A stretch of 64,000 bases of DNA from Sabellastarte sp. h YS-2021 (GCA_964017235.1 OZ024936.1:49279028-49343027); one strand, 5' to 3'. Positions 18,630-31,199 are shown, counted from the first letter of the stretch. Translations and numbers: made by a program. Notes: generated by a model not told the origin, from the letters alone.

Positions 18630-19445
18630 TGTTCTATATGGACCTAAAACATGTGGGAAAAAACTCAATGAGAACATTTTTAGTTATTTGGAGCAAGCCT
18701 TGTGGTATTTAGCATTGCATCGGTGAAGTTATGTTTTACAAAATCGCCATTGGTGGCCATTTTTTTAGTAATTTTGTCCAAAATCAATTGGGTTCCTCTA
18801 ATAAGTAATATCAATGACTGTACAAAGTTTGAAGACAATCAGTGAAAGCAGTCTGGACTTACAACACACACAAGCTTTAAAACTGGGTTTCGGCCATCTT
18901 AAAAACAAGATGACGGACAAATTTTTTTTTTCAAAAGTAGTCCCCTTGACCCTAAAGTACACACAGGAAACCTGAACTTGATATCCCTAATGGTTTTACT
19001 CTAATGATATACTACAGAGTTGACAAGTGCTCAGTCAGCAAAATGTCACAATTTGTTACAAATCATATTTTTGTTTAATATGGCATTAAAAAAATGTTCT
19101 ATATGGGATAAAACATGTTGGAAAAACACAATGGGAACATTTTTGAGACATTTGAGGCAAGCCTTGTGGTAGCATCACATCGGTAAAATTGTGTTTTGCA
19201 AAATTCCATCTGTTGGCTATGTTTTCAATCAATTTTGCACAATATCAATAGGCATCCTGTCATGATTAATATCAATGAATGTACAAAGTTTGAAGACAAT
19301 CGGTCAAAGCAATCTGGACTTAGAGCTTTAAAAATGAGTGGTGGCCATCTTGGAAACAAGATGTCAGGCGTAATATATTTTTTTTCAAAAGTTGTCCCCT
19401 TTGATCCTGAAACAAACACAGAAAACCTGAAGATGATGTCTTGAA
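18630..19445. repeat. Tandem pair of diverged units, about 460 bp apart
   Basis: TGTTCTATATGG..AAAACATG, GCAAGCCTTGTGGTA, TGTACAAAGTTTGAAGACAA and GTGGCCATCTTGGAAACAAGATG-type words occur in the same order at 18636-19000 and 19095-19445. The second has a short open frame but no coding signature. Confidence 0.8.
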
Positions 19446-19549
19446 CTGTTTTGCTGTAATAAGTAAAATTATGATGAAACCTGAAGGACATATGATTTTC
19501 ATCAGATGTCCTACCAATATGTACCCTTAATATGTACCCCTAAATAAAA

Positions 19550-19695
19550 CTGGTCCAGGCTTTATATTAGAAATAAAGTCCACAGATTTGTACTTAACGA
19601 CCACTACCATGCTTATTCATTATCTGCTGGAAGTGCTGTCCTTTACAGCGGTCATAAAGTACTCACCTTTGGACTTTATATCTAAAATATCGATT
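19550..19695. mobile_element. Foldback element, copy 3 (hairpin part only)
   Basis: AGAAATAAAGTCCACAGATTTGT faces CACCTTTGGACTTTATATCT, like the hairpins at 13905-14065 and 14505-14625. Confidence 0.65.
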
Positions 19696-20228
19696 TTGTT
19701 AGCCATTTTTGTTAACTATAACACATACAGGAAGTTCAGAAACACTGGCAAAAGAAAACTAGACATTTTAAGGTAATTGTTTCATTTACCGGAAAATCTT
19801 TTACCTATATCTTTTGTTACTATAAAGGCCCCCATTTTGAAAAAAAAATTTGTAGCCCTGGGGCATTTATAATAGAAATTACAGTATGTAAGACAGGATC
19901 AGTGTAAATATTGAATGTATCTTGTTATTTTGTAATCTTATCCTGATTAACCCTACTGATGTATAATATCCACATTGTAACCACATTTTCAGACACAATG
20001 CACTGACACTCACATAATTAATACTCCATAATTAATGCATTCAGAAGTCAATGAGTGGCATATAGTGTAACAAAATCTATAATCTGGGCGGATAAAGCAT
20101 CGGTGAATCCAAGCATGATACATCAGTCTCACAGGTACATTCTGTGTAAAATATTCAGTAATGATTAATAGCCTATAACAAAGTCTTGCAAATCTCTTGC
20201 CAGTTATTACTGACTTGTGAAAAATATA

Positions 20229-20453
20229 GAGTAAGAAATCTAAAATTTGCCAGGAATCTAAAATTCGCCACCTCTAAAACCTTAGTTAATTTTATGAAGA
20301 AAATGATGTTTTTGTCCAAAAATTGGGATTTTTCAGTTCAAAAAGCCTTAATTTACTATACAGTCAACAAATCTCACCACAATTTATTTATTTTATTAGT
20401 ATTTTCACATGTGGCGAATTTCAGATATGTGGCGAATTTTAGATTTCTTACTC
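20229..20453 (+). mobile_element. TA-MITE (family GAGTAAG), copy 7
   Basis: 225 bp, TA on both sides, near-consensus. Confidence 0.95.
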
Positions 20454-20606
20454 TACATTCAGCTGATTTTTCTGAAAGGTTTTTAATTTGGCAAGATCTG
20501 AGAACAAATATCGTGACAAAAATAACAAATATGTAAAAATTTATAACAAGGCAAGGAAAAAATTTTCTCGCTGGCAAGTGTCATATACTGAGGTGAATTT
20601 CTTGTA

Positions 20607-20766
20607 CAGTAGAACCTCTATTATCCGACCTTCTATTATCCAAATTTTCAATTATCCGACCTCAAACCCACTCTCCCAACTCCATTTAACCCTGTTATTT
20701 TAGCCCTTCTATTATCCAAACCAATTGTCCCTCCCCCAAGAGGGTCAGATAATAGAGGTTATACTG
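20607..20766. mobile_element. pogo/Tigger-like MITE
   Basis: TIRs CAGTAGAACCTCTATTATCC and (reverse complement) CAGTATAACCTCTATTATCT, TA duplicated on both sides, 160 bp, no coding. These ends are typical of pogo-type Tc1/mariner relatives. The ATTATCC word recurs four times inside. Confidence 0.85.
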
Positions 20767-21009
20767 TATCTTATTTTCTCCAGGATATTGTCTTCTGGGG
20801 TATTGTCCATCATTCTTGCTCACCACTTATACGTCAGTATTCACCATTAATACTTCGCCACTAATCAGTTAAAATGCTTATAAATACTGGCCTGTGTGGT
20901 CACTGGTTTGAATCTTCTTCCAGATATCCAGTGAGACATACTGACCAGCTTCAATAAGACCCTAGCTCTTAAAAGCACCATAGAAACCCCAATTTTGACA
21001 ATTATTATG

Positions 21010-21470
21010 ACACACTCACCTTTAATATCAATTAATGCTCACCATTCTATTCTGTACTTCAGTAATTGCCACTAAGTGAATTTTTGTATTCATTGTAACT
21101 ATTAGCACTGTACTGCAGGGCCAAGTTACTGAGGATCACTGTTGTTCAGTGTGGCTGAGCACTCTTCACTGGTGTCCACAAATACTCATCAAATCAGTTT
21201 ATATTTTAGTACTCACCACTTCTACTTGGGTATTCCTCATACATAAACCTTTAAACATATCACTACAGGATCATTAAGACAGAATATCCTTTTGACTAAC
21301 TCATAAATTAGCTTACACTTATCAGTGCCACCATTGCTAGTCATTTGTATTTCAGGTTTGTACACATGCACTTTATAATTCACCACAATGCTGGACTTGA
21401 AACCTTTTTTGTGCTATAGTAATCACCTCATCACTGGTACTAAAACCAGCTTTTTGTTTTTAGTACTCAC
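21010..21470 (-). pseudogene. Scattered decayed look-alikes of the 22887-23015 exon
   Basis: On the minus strand three pieces match that exon: AGTACCAGTGATGAG|GTGATT (about 21430) for its donor end, ATGGTGGCACTGATAAGTG (about 21325) for its middle, and GTAACTTGGCCCTGCAGTAC (about 21120) for its SNLALQY part. Four donor-like GGTGAG(C/T) sites also cluster here (about 20818, 21023, 21215 and 21461). No intact frame. Homology judged by eye. Confidence 0.4.
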
Positions 21471-22221
21471 TGTATCATTTTGGGACTGAAGCAATTTTTT
21501 TGCACTTTATTCAAAATTGTCAAACACTTATGAAACGGTGTAACATCCGGGTACTGTCATAAACATGTATAAAGGAAGCAATAGATTTTGCTGCTTTTAA
21601 ATGACAGAAGATGTAATGTCTGTGATTTTTGAAGTTTTTTTTAGTTAATAATTGAAATAATACTGGCTTCTTACTTTTCACAGAAAAGTGATTTGCAGTT
21701 ACAAGGTGTCTTGTCTGTAAGTGAGAAATGAAGAAGTGCACAAATACAATAATATTATTGTTAATGCTTACTAGAATACATTAAAATGAGGTATGAAGGT
21801 CCTTATTGTACAGCTATTTACCAAACTGAACTACAAACAGAACTGTTTTTTTATTAAAAAAAAGTACAAACAGAACTGGTATTTGCACACACCTTTTCAA
21901 AAAACTTAAAAATCTAACTCACTAAAATATATTAAATTGTGAATATTGTGTAAGTATCATTTCATTTATTTGTGGAATCTTTCATGACTTTTTACAGTAA
22001 AATATTTTCTACACTGATATTTTATCAATTTATATTATGTATGCCTAATACACATTCGTGAGACTTTCCAGGCCAATTGATGACTGTGTTTATCATCAAC
22101 TACATCACTAAAATAATTATAATATTATTATCATTATTTATATATATATATATATTGATTTCAGTTTAATATCAAAATTTAAATGTGGAACTGTAAGCTA
22201 CATTACATTGAATTTCTATTA

Positions 22222-22426
22222 GAGTAAAATCTAATATTCGCCACCTCTAAAACCTTAGTTAATTTTATGAAGAAAATGATGTTTTGTCTTAAATTTGGTA
22301 TTTTTCAGTTCAAAAAGCCTAAATTTACTGTACATTTAACAAATCTCACCTCAATTAGTTTATTTTATTTAGTATTTCAACATGCGGCGAATTTCAGATA
22401 TGTGGCAAATTTTAGATTTCTTACTC
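22222..22426 (+). mobile_element. TA-MITE (family GAGTAAG), copy 8
   Basis: TA-flanked with a shortened left end (GAGTAAAATCTAATATTCGC). Confidence 0.9.
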
Positions 22427-22802
22427 TATACAAATACAGTGGAGCCTCAATTATTACCTCCACCAAGAAATGTATGCCTTTGAGTGTGTTTGTTGGTCTG
22501 TCTGTCTATTTGAGTAATATTATAATAATAGAAACCTTTACATGGCACAAAATTAATGAGGATCCTCTAATACTAAATCCGAATATTATTAGTATTTCAA
22601 CATGTGGCGAATTTCAGATATGTGGCGAATTTTAGATCTCTTACTCTATACAAATACAGTGGAGCCTCAATTATTACCTCCACCAAGAAATGTATGCCTT
22701 TGAGTGTGTTTGTTGGTCTGTCTGTCTATTTGAGTAATATTATAATAATAGAAACCTTTACATAGCACAAAATTAATGAGGATCCTCTAATACTAAATCC
22801 GA
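22371..22802. repeat. Tandem duplication, 220-bp unit, including the MITE right end
   Basis: Unit 22371-22582 repeats at 22591-22802 with only about five differences. It begins inside MITE copy 8 (AGTATTTCAACATG) and continues into flanking DNA that starts CAGTGGAGCCTCAATTAT, itself pogo-like. The second copy has a 57-bp MITE fragment. Confidence 0.95.
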
Positions 22803-22886
22803 AAAAAAACGACAGCCCAAAAACCTTGCAAAAAGTTGTTGCTCTGCTCTGACCTGAAACCACATGTTTTGTTCTTCAATACTTAC

Positions 22887-23015
22887 CACATCACTTGTAC
22901 TATACTGTAGTGCCAGATTACTCAGGCTCACTGATAGCGCTCCTTTCTGTGTAACTTCTCTCGCACTTATCGGTGCCATCATGTGACTCCCTTGTGTCGT
23001 TGGCTGCAGTTTCAT
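22887..23015 (-). CDS. Candidate alternative first exon A (43 codons, phase 0)
   Basis: ATG at 23015 (G at -3, in-frame TAA 45 nt upstream) opens 43 codons, MKLQPTTQGSHMMAPISARE then VTQKGALSVSLSNLALQYST SDV, ending at a perfect donor GATGTG|GTAAGT. The codons are visibly GC-richer than the flanks. The phase 0 exit fits DYRK exon 2, about 12 kb away on the same strand. No domain recognised, and no transcript evidence is available here. It could belong to an unrelated transcript. Confidence 0.5.
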
Positions 23016-24182
23016 GTCTTTTGATTTTAGTATTTCCAGTGTTTTGTTTCCTTATACATTTACACAGAAATTACTACACGGACATCATTTAGAGATTTGA
23101 AATACCATAAAGATTACTTGCAGAGAAGTTCCACCAATGTGCAATTTATATAAAATATATCACACGATTTTTCATCAACTTTTGTCTTTTTGTATGCAAG
23201 CAATACTTTGAAGTAATCACTTTAAATTATATACATGCACAGGTTCACTGTATTGAAAACATAGTCCTTCATCCAACATATTTGTGAGTGCAGTCAACCA
23301 CTTTTGTAACATCACAAACAGGTAATGTTATTTCAGACTATTTTGACTGCATTAAAGTTTCACGGGTTATAAAACATACCATTTATCCATGTCCATATAT
23401 CAGTACTTGGACTTTTTTACCATTTATATATATATAGGTTTTATATTGTTGGGAAATCCTTAATAATAATTATTTTCAAATAATCAATTTATAGTTCATC
23501 TGGTATACAAGCAAATATCCATTTTGTCATATCATGATTTCATGGTTAATATGATGTTCAAAATCTACACAATTTCCTTCATCCTGACCTAAAATAATTA
23601 TAAACTGTCAGTTTGGATATCTAGTTCCAATAAAGCATCAAATATAAGTGCATGATGAAGTATAGAGCTTCAAAACAACCTATTCTCCTCTTAACACTCA
23701 TATCTGAATAATCCACTGAATAATTATTAAATTTTTTTAATTGGTAAGTATAATTTAGAAAATATCACCATTTTTATGACAATCTTGGTAAGCTAAAGAC
23801 TTCTTTTTACTTTTCATAATGAATACTTAATTACTTAATATATAGTAAATAAATTTATATTGAAAAAATCTACTCTGTGAATTGTTTTCTTAAACTACTG
23901 ACAATAATGTTATTGTTAAAAATATTTACTAATTAATGTAACAATTTAAGATACACAAAAGTATGACCAAAATCATTTAGAAGTAGATATTTTGGCATGA
24001 ACCTATGTCATACACATACCTTAAGCATTCACTTTATCATTTGTTTTGTCATGTGAATTTCTTGTTTTGTAAATATTCTATAAAAATCAATAAAACACTG
24101 CCTCAATGGTTACAGATTTAATAATCAATCCAAAAGGAAAATAACAGTACTGAAGCAGCAACCATAACAGACTGGTAAACAA
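23016..24182. other. AT-rich DNA upstream of candidate exon A
   Basis: No gene, MITE or SINE recognised; if exon A is real, its promoter should be in the first few hundred bases of this stretch. Confidence 0.45.
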
Positions 24183-24430
24183 TGTGAAATTCACAGTATT
24201 TCACAGTATGTCAATTCACCATGGAGGCTGGGGGTGGGGGATGGGGGGGGGTAGGGCGGGGTGGGCGGCACTGGTCACCCTTCAAAATTGAGATAATATG
24301 ATCAAAATTAGTGGTAATTTTACAGAGGACACCAGAGGCCTAATGCAGTCACAAAAATCACAAATTGTGATCGATATAGGATGGGTTTCCTCACTAGAAA
24401 ATTTTACATACTGTCTGAAATGTCAGAATT
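24183..24430. repeat. CAGTATG element, copy 3, with a G-rich insert
   Basis: TTCACAGTATGTCAATTCACC is followed by a very G-rich strand (24226-24268, runs of 4-9 G) and then the usual GAGGCCTAATGCAGTCACAA continuation. The G tract can form G-quadruplexes. Confidence 0.65.
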
Positions 24431-25560
24431 CTTACTATACTCTAAGTGTTTCAGTTACTCCACTGTTGAGAAAATATCCAGCATATATTTCACAAAAAGG
24501 TAAGATATGGAAATATGCTTGCAATATTCCATTAAAAAATTTAAAAATCACAGTAATACCAGTTGCCACAGTAATCAAAGTATTGCCATAGACATTTTTT
24601 ATCAGATATCTATATAATAACTTATTAAATACATGCCGGTTAGTTTGTTTCATTTGTCTTGAATCTGAATACCACTTTCTTGATAATAATTTTTGTATAT
24701 ATATCCATCTTCTCATTAACTTTGAGTAAACAACTGAAATCACAGATATTCATATTGCTATCTCACACTATTTACTGACACTTTATGTTTCAACCATTCA
24801 AGTATGTAATGTTAACTATATGTGCAGTGAATCTCATGTGTTATAAGGGTCCTCTATCATTACACAGAGACAATCCTATTTACCAACTATCAAGACAAAT
24901 ATTCTCTTATACAAAGCAGGAGTTTCATAATTAGTTTCCTCTGAAAATGGATGAAGAACTAATCAGCTTAGTCTTTGGTAGCCATTAGATTCCTTCCAGA
25001 CAAGTTTGCTGTGAAAATCACCTTAAGTAATTAAGTTTTAACTTATAGTCCAAGATGTAGTGTTATTATTCATGTACTCAGTCATTACTGAAACTTTATA
25101 CTTGTATCATTCAAAATGTAAAATAAACATTTTTGTCATCAGCATACTGTAAAATACTTTCTTGGAGAAAATGCATTAAAATATACACAAAAAATTCTGT
25201 TTTAGTTTAAGGACTTGTGTTAGTTTGCAGGCTTCTATGGAACTTCCACCTGTGAATAACAAAAACTACAAGGCATTATAAGTATAACTACTTGTATAAG
25301 CAACTTATGACCTTCTGTTTGGGATTCAGGTATTGGAGTGATCACCAGCAATGAAATCAATTGTTTTAAGCAGACTATCTGTGAGGCTTTAATAAGCATG
25401 ATCATTCCATATAAGGAATTACGGGACCAACAAAATTATACCTGTACTATAAATAGATGGCTAATGAATAGACATGATTAACACTACTAAACACGATATA
25501 TTTCAGTTCACATGATAATCTTATAAACCTAGAGTATTTTAAAGCCTTCATACAAAAACA
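24431..25560. other. AT-rich DNA
   Basis: No gene or element recognised. Confidence 0.45.
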
Positions 25561-25561
25561 A

Positions 25562-25800
25562 AAAGAGTCAACAAGAGCACTCAGAGAGTGCATACCTCTA
25601 CTAAGGCCCAACATATCCACTATTACTTATGAGGGCAAAGATATAATGACAATCCTTTGCAAAACATCCTGGATTAAGAAATGGTGGCAGATCATTTCCA
25701 AAATTAAAATCAGTTTCAAGTTATACCTAGACCCTACTGCTACGAAAGTTTGATGTAAATTGTTGAGGTATTTTTATTGTAATCTTGCTAATGGAAAAAA
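25562..25800 (+). repeat. Dispersed repeat (AACAAGAGCACTCAGAGAGT)
   Basis: GTCAACAAGAGCACTCAGAG, then AGGCCCAACAT and TTACTTATGAGGGCA. It matches 60900-61205 (opposite strand) and a fragment at 52420-52465. Confidence 0.65.
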
Positions 25801-26168
25801 ACGACAGAATTTAATGATCAGACAACCTCATTTGAGGAGTTAATTGATAACATATGCTGAGCCAGTGCATCTGTGAGCTAAATTGGTAACAGGAATTGGT
25901 TTCAGTTGTGCCTTAAGGGCCAATACACACAAAACTGATCCAATACAATGCACTTAGATATAAACCTTCATGATACTGAACAAAATGGTGAAGAGAGTTC
26001 AAAATCAGGCCAGAATTAAGGAGTTTCTGGTCATTTTAACAGTGCTAAATATTCATTGCTACTTCCTAGTTGTCAAAAACGCACAAGTCTCACCTCTTCA
26101 ACATAGTTTTTTCCCACATATCTCATGTAGATCCAGGGTCTCTGTGGCGTTTAACAGTCTAAGTTTAT

Positions 26169-28380
26169 CAGGCCTTGGGTGAATACTCTCAAAAGTATTC
26201 GAATAGGAATATAAATACTTTTGATTTCCATGAATACGAATATGAATATGAATCAATTTCAAAAGTATTTGAATACGAATACTTTTCATTTCCATGAATA
26301 CGAATATGAATATGAATACTTTTTAACTAAACCCCAAAAATATTTCACACAATCATTTTTTTAATAAATCTTAATAAGTTTACCTTTTTGAATTAAATAT
26401 ACAAACATGAAAGCAAAATTCAGTAAATGATGGTTTCAGATTTACATCATATTTGACAACAATTCATTTTTTCTCCACAATCTGAATATTCAATCTGATA
26501 AACTTGAGCTACTCAAGTGGCCTTTTTGAAAAGGGCATCTTAGGGGCATCTAAACATATTGTAATTTAACTGAGATAACCATAATTTTGGAAATCTTCAT
26601 GATGGGATTTCTACTGTTACAAGCCTGTCACAAATATTTTTCACATAATTTTGCCTAAGAAATATTCATATGTGACAAATGTCACTGGTATTTAAACACA
26701 TGTAACCTAACCCCCTATTGTAGCAAAGGCAAACACACTAGCCACTTCAAGGTAGGTAGCCTGGTGTTTATAATTTTCATAAATTTGATAACATAAATCT
26801 TCATTGTGAAAACCAATTTGAATAGAAGTTCTCATGAAATCATTTATCAATATAGAAATTAAACACACAAACTAATTGCATTTATGAGAATAGAGATCTA
26901 AGAGAGGAAGTTATACTCTCAATTATTTTGCTCCAATAGGACACTGTCATTATTATGTAATACAACATTTATTGATTAAAGTATTTATTAAATATGTGTT
27001 GTTAGTTTCCCTATGCATATAATGATAGACAGCAAAATTTCATACTTATATCTAAAACTTGTCAGTACAGGACCAAAAAAAATCAAAAATAGTATCAGAG
27101 ATGCCCGTACCCCACAGCCTGGGGAAATAGTTTTCAACACCATGAGATATAGAAGTAGTAAAACAGTACAAAGATCGGGATAATTTCAGGGCAGTGTCAG
27201 TTATATTAAGGACTAAATGATGTTTAAGTAGAGAAAATAACATGTAAGAGAAACAAAATGTATGCAAAGACAAAGTATTAAAACAAGACAATTCAATAGC
27301 AAGATGACAGCATTAATCAGTAAACTAAAAACTATGATGCACACCTACAACCCCTAAGCAATGTCCCTACCAACTATCAACTTCCTACACTTTACAGTTT
27401 CAGAGATATTGCCTGGACAAAATTTTAAAGGTCAAGGTCACTACGGCAAGGTCAATTGTCAAATCAAGGTCACACCATGACATTACACACCTACAACCCC
27501 CAACCAATGTCCTTACTAAGTATCAACTTCCTACACCTTATGTATACGCTTTCTGAGATATAGCCTGGACAAGATTTTATAGGTCAAGGTCACTACGGCA
27601 AGGTTAAAGGTCAAATCAAGGTCACACCATGATGTTGCACACCTACACCCCCTAACCAATGTCCCTACCAAGTATCAAATTCCTACACCTTACGGTTTCT
27701 GAGATATAGCCCGGACAAGATTTTATAGGTCAAGGTCACTATGGCAAGGTCAAAGGTCAAATCAAGGTCTCACCATGATGTTGCACACCTACACCCCCTA
27801 ACCAATATTCCTACCAAGTATCAACTTCCTACACCTTACGGTTTCCGAGATATAGCCCGGGCATGATTTTATAGGTCAAGGTCACCACGGCAAGGACAAA
27901 TCAAGGTCACACCATGATGCTGCACACCTACACCCCTAGCCAATGTCCCTACATAATATCGACTTCCTACACCTTACGGTTTCCGAGATATAGCCCGGAC
28001 AAGATTTTCAAACTCAAGGTCACTGCAGCAAGGTCAAAGATCAAATCAAGGTCACACTATGATGTTGCACACCTACACCCCCTAACCAATGTCCTTACTA
28101 AGTATCAACTTCCTATACCTTACAGTTTCTGAGATACAGGTTGGACAAACTTTTCCCGCTGCCCGCCCGCCCGCCCATCCGGACACCATGGGTGAAAACA
28201 ATACCCCGACAGCCCTTAAGGGCTAAGGGGTAAAAAGTGAAAAATATTTAATGTACTGAATACCAACACTTTTGAAATGTATTTGAATATAAATACTTTG
28301 CTTTTTTCGCAAAAGTATTCGAATACACAGAAAAGAGTATTCAAATACTTATCAATACGAACATGAATACCCCAGGCCTA
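26169..28380. mobile_element. Composite 2.2-kb element with inverted ends around satellite array 1
   Basis: The left end AGGCCTTGGGTGAATAC and the right end (reverse complement) AGGCCTGGGGTATTC are inverted, each followed by about 100-150 bp of GAATACGAATATGAA / AAAAGTATTCGAATA repeats in mirror order. No coding capacity. The inner part holds the 146-bp satellite. Confidence 0.5.
27300..28150. repeat. 146-bp satellite array 1 (six units), rich in AGGTCA half-sites
   Basis: The landmark ACACCTAC occurs at 27341, 27487, 27639, 27785, 27924 and 28069, giving a period of 139-152. Most units carry TCAAGGTCAC, AAGGTCAAAGGTCAAATCAA and GAGATATAGCC. The array ends at a GC-rich segment (about 28158-28225, GCCCGCCCGCCCGCCC). 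Confidence 0.95.
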
Positions 28381-28424
28381 ATGTTTATGGAATAATGATT
28401 TTTTTAAATTAGTTTCCACTGTTG

Positions 28425-28485
28425 CACCTAACAGTCTGCCTTTGAAGAGATTAAGCACTATAAAAGTACTAAACAGAAATACATG
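28425..28485 (+). mobile_element. LINE 3' tail fragment
   Basis: GAAGAGATTAAGCACTATAA AAGTAC matches the 3' ends at 36830 and, reversed, 1825. Confidence 0.5.
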
Positions 28486-29159
28486 TTGATGTTATTTACA
28501 GATCTGATAAAAGTTGTAACAGTCCATATAATACAGTGTAAAAGTTGAAATTTTCAAAAGGCAATTCAACTTTAGCTATGACAGCTAGTGACCTTGAAGA
28601 GTGAGAATTAATTTGTAAGCCTCACACAAATGCCATAATTGTCATCAATAAATATTCCATGGTAGTTTTCATATATTGTGCAAAGTCACATTAATTTTGA
28701 TCTCTGTGTATCCCACATGTTGCCACAAGCCAAATTCAAAGCCATGACCAGAGACATATGAGAGTAAATTGATTCAATGCCTAATTGATTAATCATTTGA
28801 CTGCTCTGAGGCCACTCAGGCTGCTGATAATTTGGAGAAACCTTGCAGCAGTTGATGTTTTTCAGCTAATATTGCTACTAATATACATGTAGAGTATATA
28901 ATAGCCAACAAAAATATGTGGCATTAACAACTGTACCTCAGTCCTGTAGCCAGAAGAACTGCAATATTATCTTATATATTTTGTGTGAAGAACTTGTTAT
29001 AATGTCATACCTACGACTTTAAGAACTTTACTATAATTACTTCATACTTGTGGTATAAACAGCCTGAGAAGTGTACTATTAAGATCTATACTCAGATATG
29101 TTGTGATAAGAACTGTACTATTCCCTCAGATCTGTCTTATTAACAGGTGAGCAATTATG

Positions 29160-30450
29160 TTTGATTTTAAAGTTCAAGGTCACTATGGCAAGGTCAAAGG
29201 TCAAATTAAGGTCGCATCATGACATTGCACATCTACACCCTTCAACCAATGTCCCCACCAAGAATCAAGTTCCTGAAACCTCACAATTTCCTAGATGTAG
29301 CCTGGACAAGATTTTAAATGTCATGGTCACTACAGCAAGGTCAAAGGTCAAATCAAGGTCCAATAATGAAATTACGCACCTACACCCCTCAACAAATGTC
29401 CCTACCACGCATCAAGTTTCTACACCCTACAGTTTCCCAGATATAGCCCAGGCAAGATTGTAAAAGTCAAGGTCACTACAGCGAGGTCAAAGATCAAATC
29501 AAGGTCACACCAGCCTATCTGACTACTAAGTATCAAGTCCCTACACCTTACGGTTTCTGAGATAAAGCCTGGATAAGATTTTAAAGTTCAAGGTCACTAT
29601 CGCAAGGTCAAAGACCAAATCAAGGCCACATCATGACATTGCACACCTACACCCCTCAACCAAGGTCCATACCAAGAATCAAATTACTGCACCTTACAGT
29701 TTCCAAGATATCGATTTTAAATGTCAAGGTCACTACAGCATGGTCAACGGTCAAATCAAGGTCACACCATAAAATTACACACCTACACCCATCAACTAAT
29801 ATCCCTACCAAGCATCAAGTTCCTACACCCTACAGTTTCCCAGATATAGCCTAGAAATGACTGTAAAGGTCAAAGTCACTATAGCAACGTCAAAGGTCAA
29901 ATTAAGGTCACACTACACTCCCTAATCAATCTACACCCCTAATCAATGTCCATATAGAGTATCAACTTCCTAACCCTTACGGTTTCTGAGATATAGCCTA
30001 GACAAGATTTTTAAGGTCAAGGTCACTACAGCAAGGTCAAAGTACAAATCCCGGTCACACCATGATGCTGCATACCTACACCTCTTAACCAATATCCCAA
30101 TCAACTTTCTACACCTTACAGTTTCCCAGATACAGCCCAGGAAAGATTTTCAGGGTCAAGTTCACTACAGCAAGATCAAAGATCAAATCAAGGTCACACC
30201 ATGACGATGCACACCTACACTCCCCCAAGCAATGTCCCTACCAAGTATTAACTGCTTACACCTTACTCTTTTTAAGATATAGCCTCATTTTCAAACTCAA
30301 GGTCAGTACAGAGAGGTTAAACATCAAACCAAGGTCACAGCATGAAGTTGCATACCTACATCCCCCAACTAATGTCCCGACCAAATATCATCATTCTACA
30401 CCTCACTGTTTCTGAGATACAGCCCGGACAAGCTTTTTCCGGATTTGTGT
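29160..30450. repeat. 146-bp satellite array 2 (eight to nine units, more diverged)
   Basis: Same unit as array 1, less regular, with one unit shortened near 29520 and a local duplication near 29920. It lacks the AGGCCT inverted ends seen around array 1. Confidence 0.9.
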
Positions 30451-31022
30451 TCCCTCAGACACTGCTTGTACAGAATTGAGTTCCTAAACACACCAAAGTG
30501 ATTGGATATAACCTGACAAGATAGGATAGGATCTAAGCCAGCTATACACTAAATCAATTGTGCAAAAATCTCAAAATCAGACCATAAATACGGAGGGTAT
30601 GGCCATTTTAGTTGAAGGAGTCTGTAGTATATGCTTTCTATATTCCTGTTGATCCAATAAAACTTGTAGAATTATTCAAATTCCTCAATCCCTCAGAACC
30701 CAAGATACTGTTACTGGATTTAGATAATAGTAGAACACTAACCTATTCAAGATAGGCTATCCTCCCCCATAGTCTTCTCCCCTTCAGACGCTAACATGGA
30801 TAGAGACTTACTCTGGAAATTGGACTATCTCCGCTTTATACATAAGTGCCCTTAGAGGATATAAACATCAACTGGCCCTTTATAAATACTTCTGTATACT
30901 AAAATGAAAATTGTTTCTTTCAGATCAGATTGTGTCAATTATAGTGTATTCAGACAATACCAGTTATATTACCTGTAACTTTATTATAGAATTAGAAGCA
31001 TTTGGAGTATACATGACTTTAC

Positions 31023-31184
31023 CTTGGCCCTGTTCAATGCATGCTTGAAACTGATTTTCTTGATGTCTCCCGGTCTTGCTTTGAGAACAGTATATTCATC
31101 TGCCAACTCAATTGCACTGTGACCACACAGGCTACTAGACCATAACATGTCTGTGAGAATCCTTGAACCAGTAGACCAAACCAT
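31023..31184 (-). CDS. Candidate alternative first exon B (54 codons, phase 0)
   Basis: ATG at 31184 in a strong context (AGAATGG), preceded by an acceptor (TTGTAATCACAG at 31189), so a short spliced 5' leader is likely. The 54 codons include SRILTDMLWSSSLCGHSAIE and YTVLKARPGDIKKISFKHAL, a well-mixed protein-like composition, and end at donor GCCAAG|GTAAAG, phase 0. It fits DYRK exon 2. I do not recognise the protein. It cannot follow candidate exon C directly, since phase 0 entry meets a TAG. Confidence 0.6.
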
Positions 31185-31199
31185 TCTACTGTGATTACA

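Noticed and set aside
29161-29854. Open frames with repeated HLHPSTNVPTKHQV-like peptide
   Set aside because: Translation of the 146-bp satellite; not a gene.
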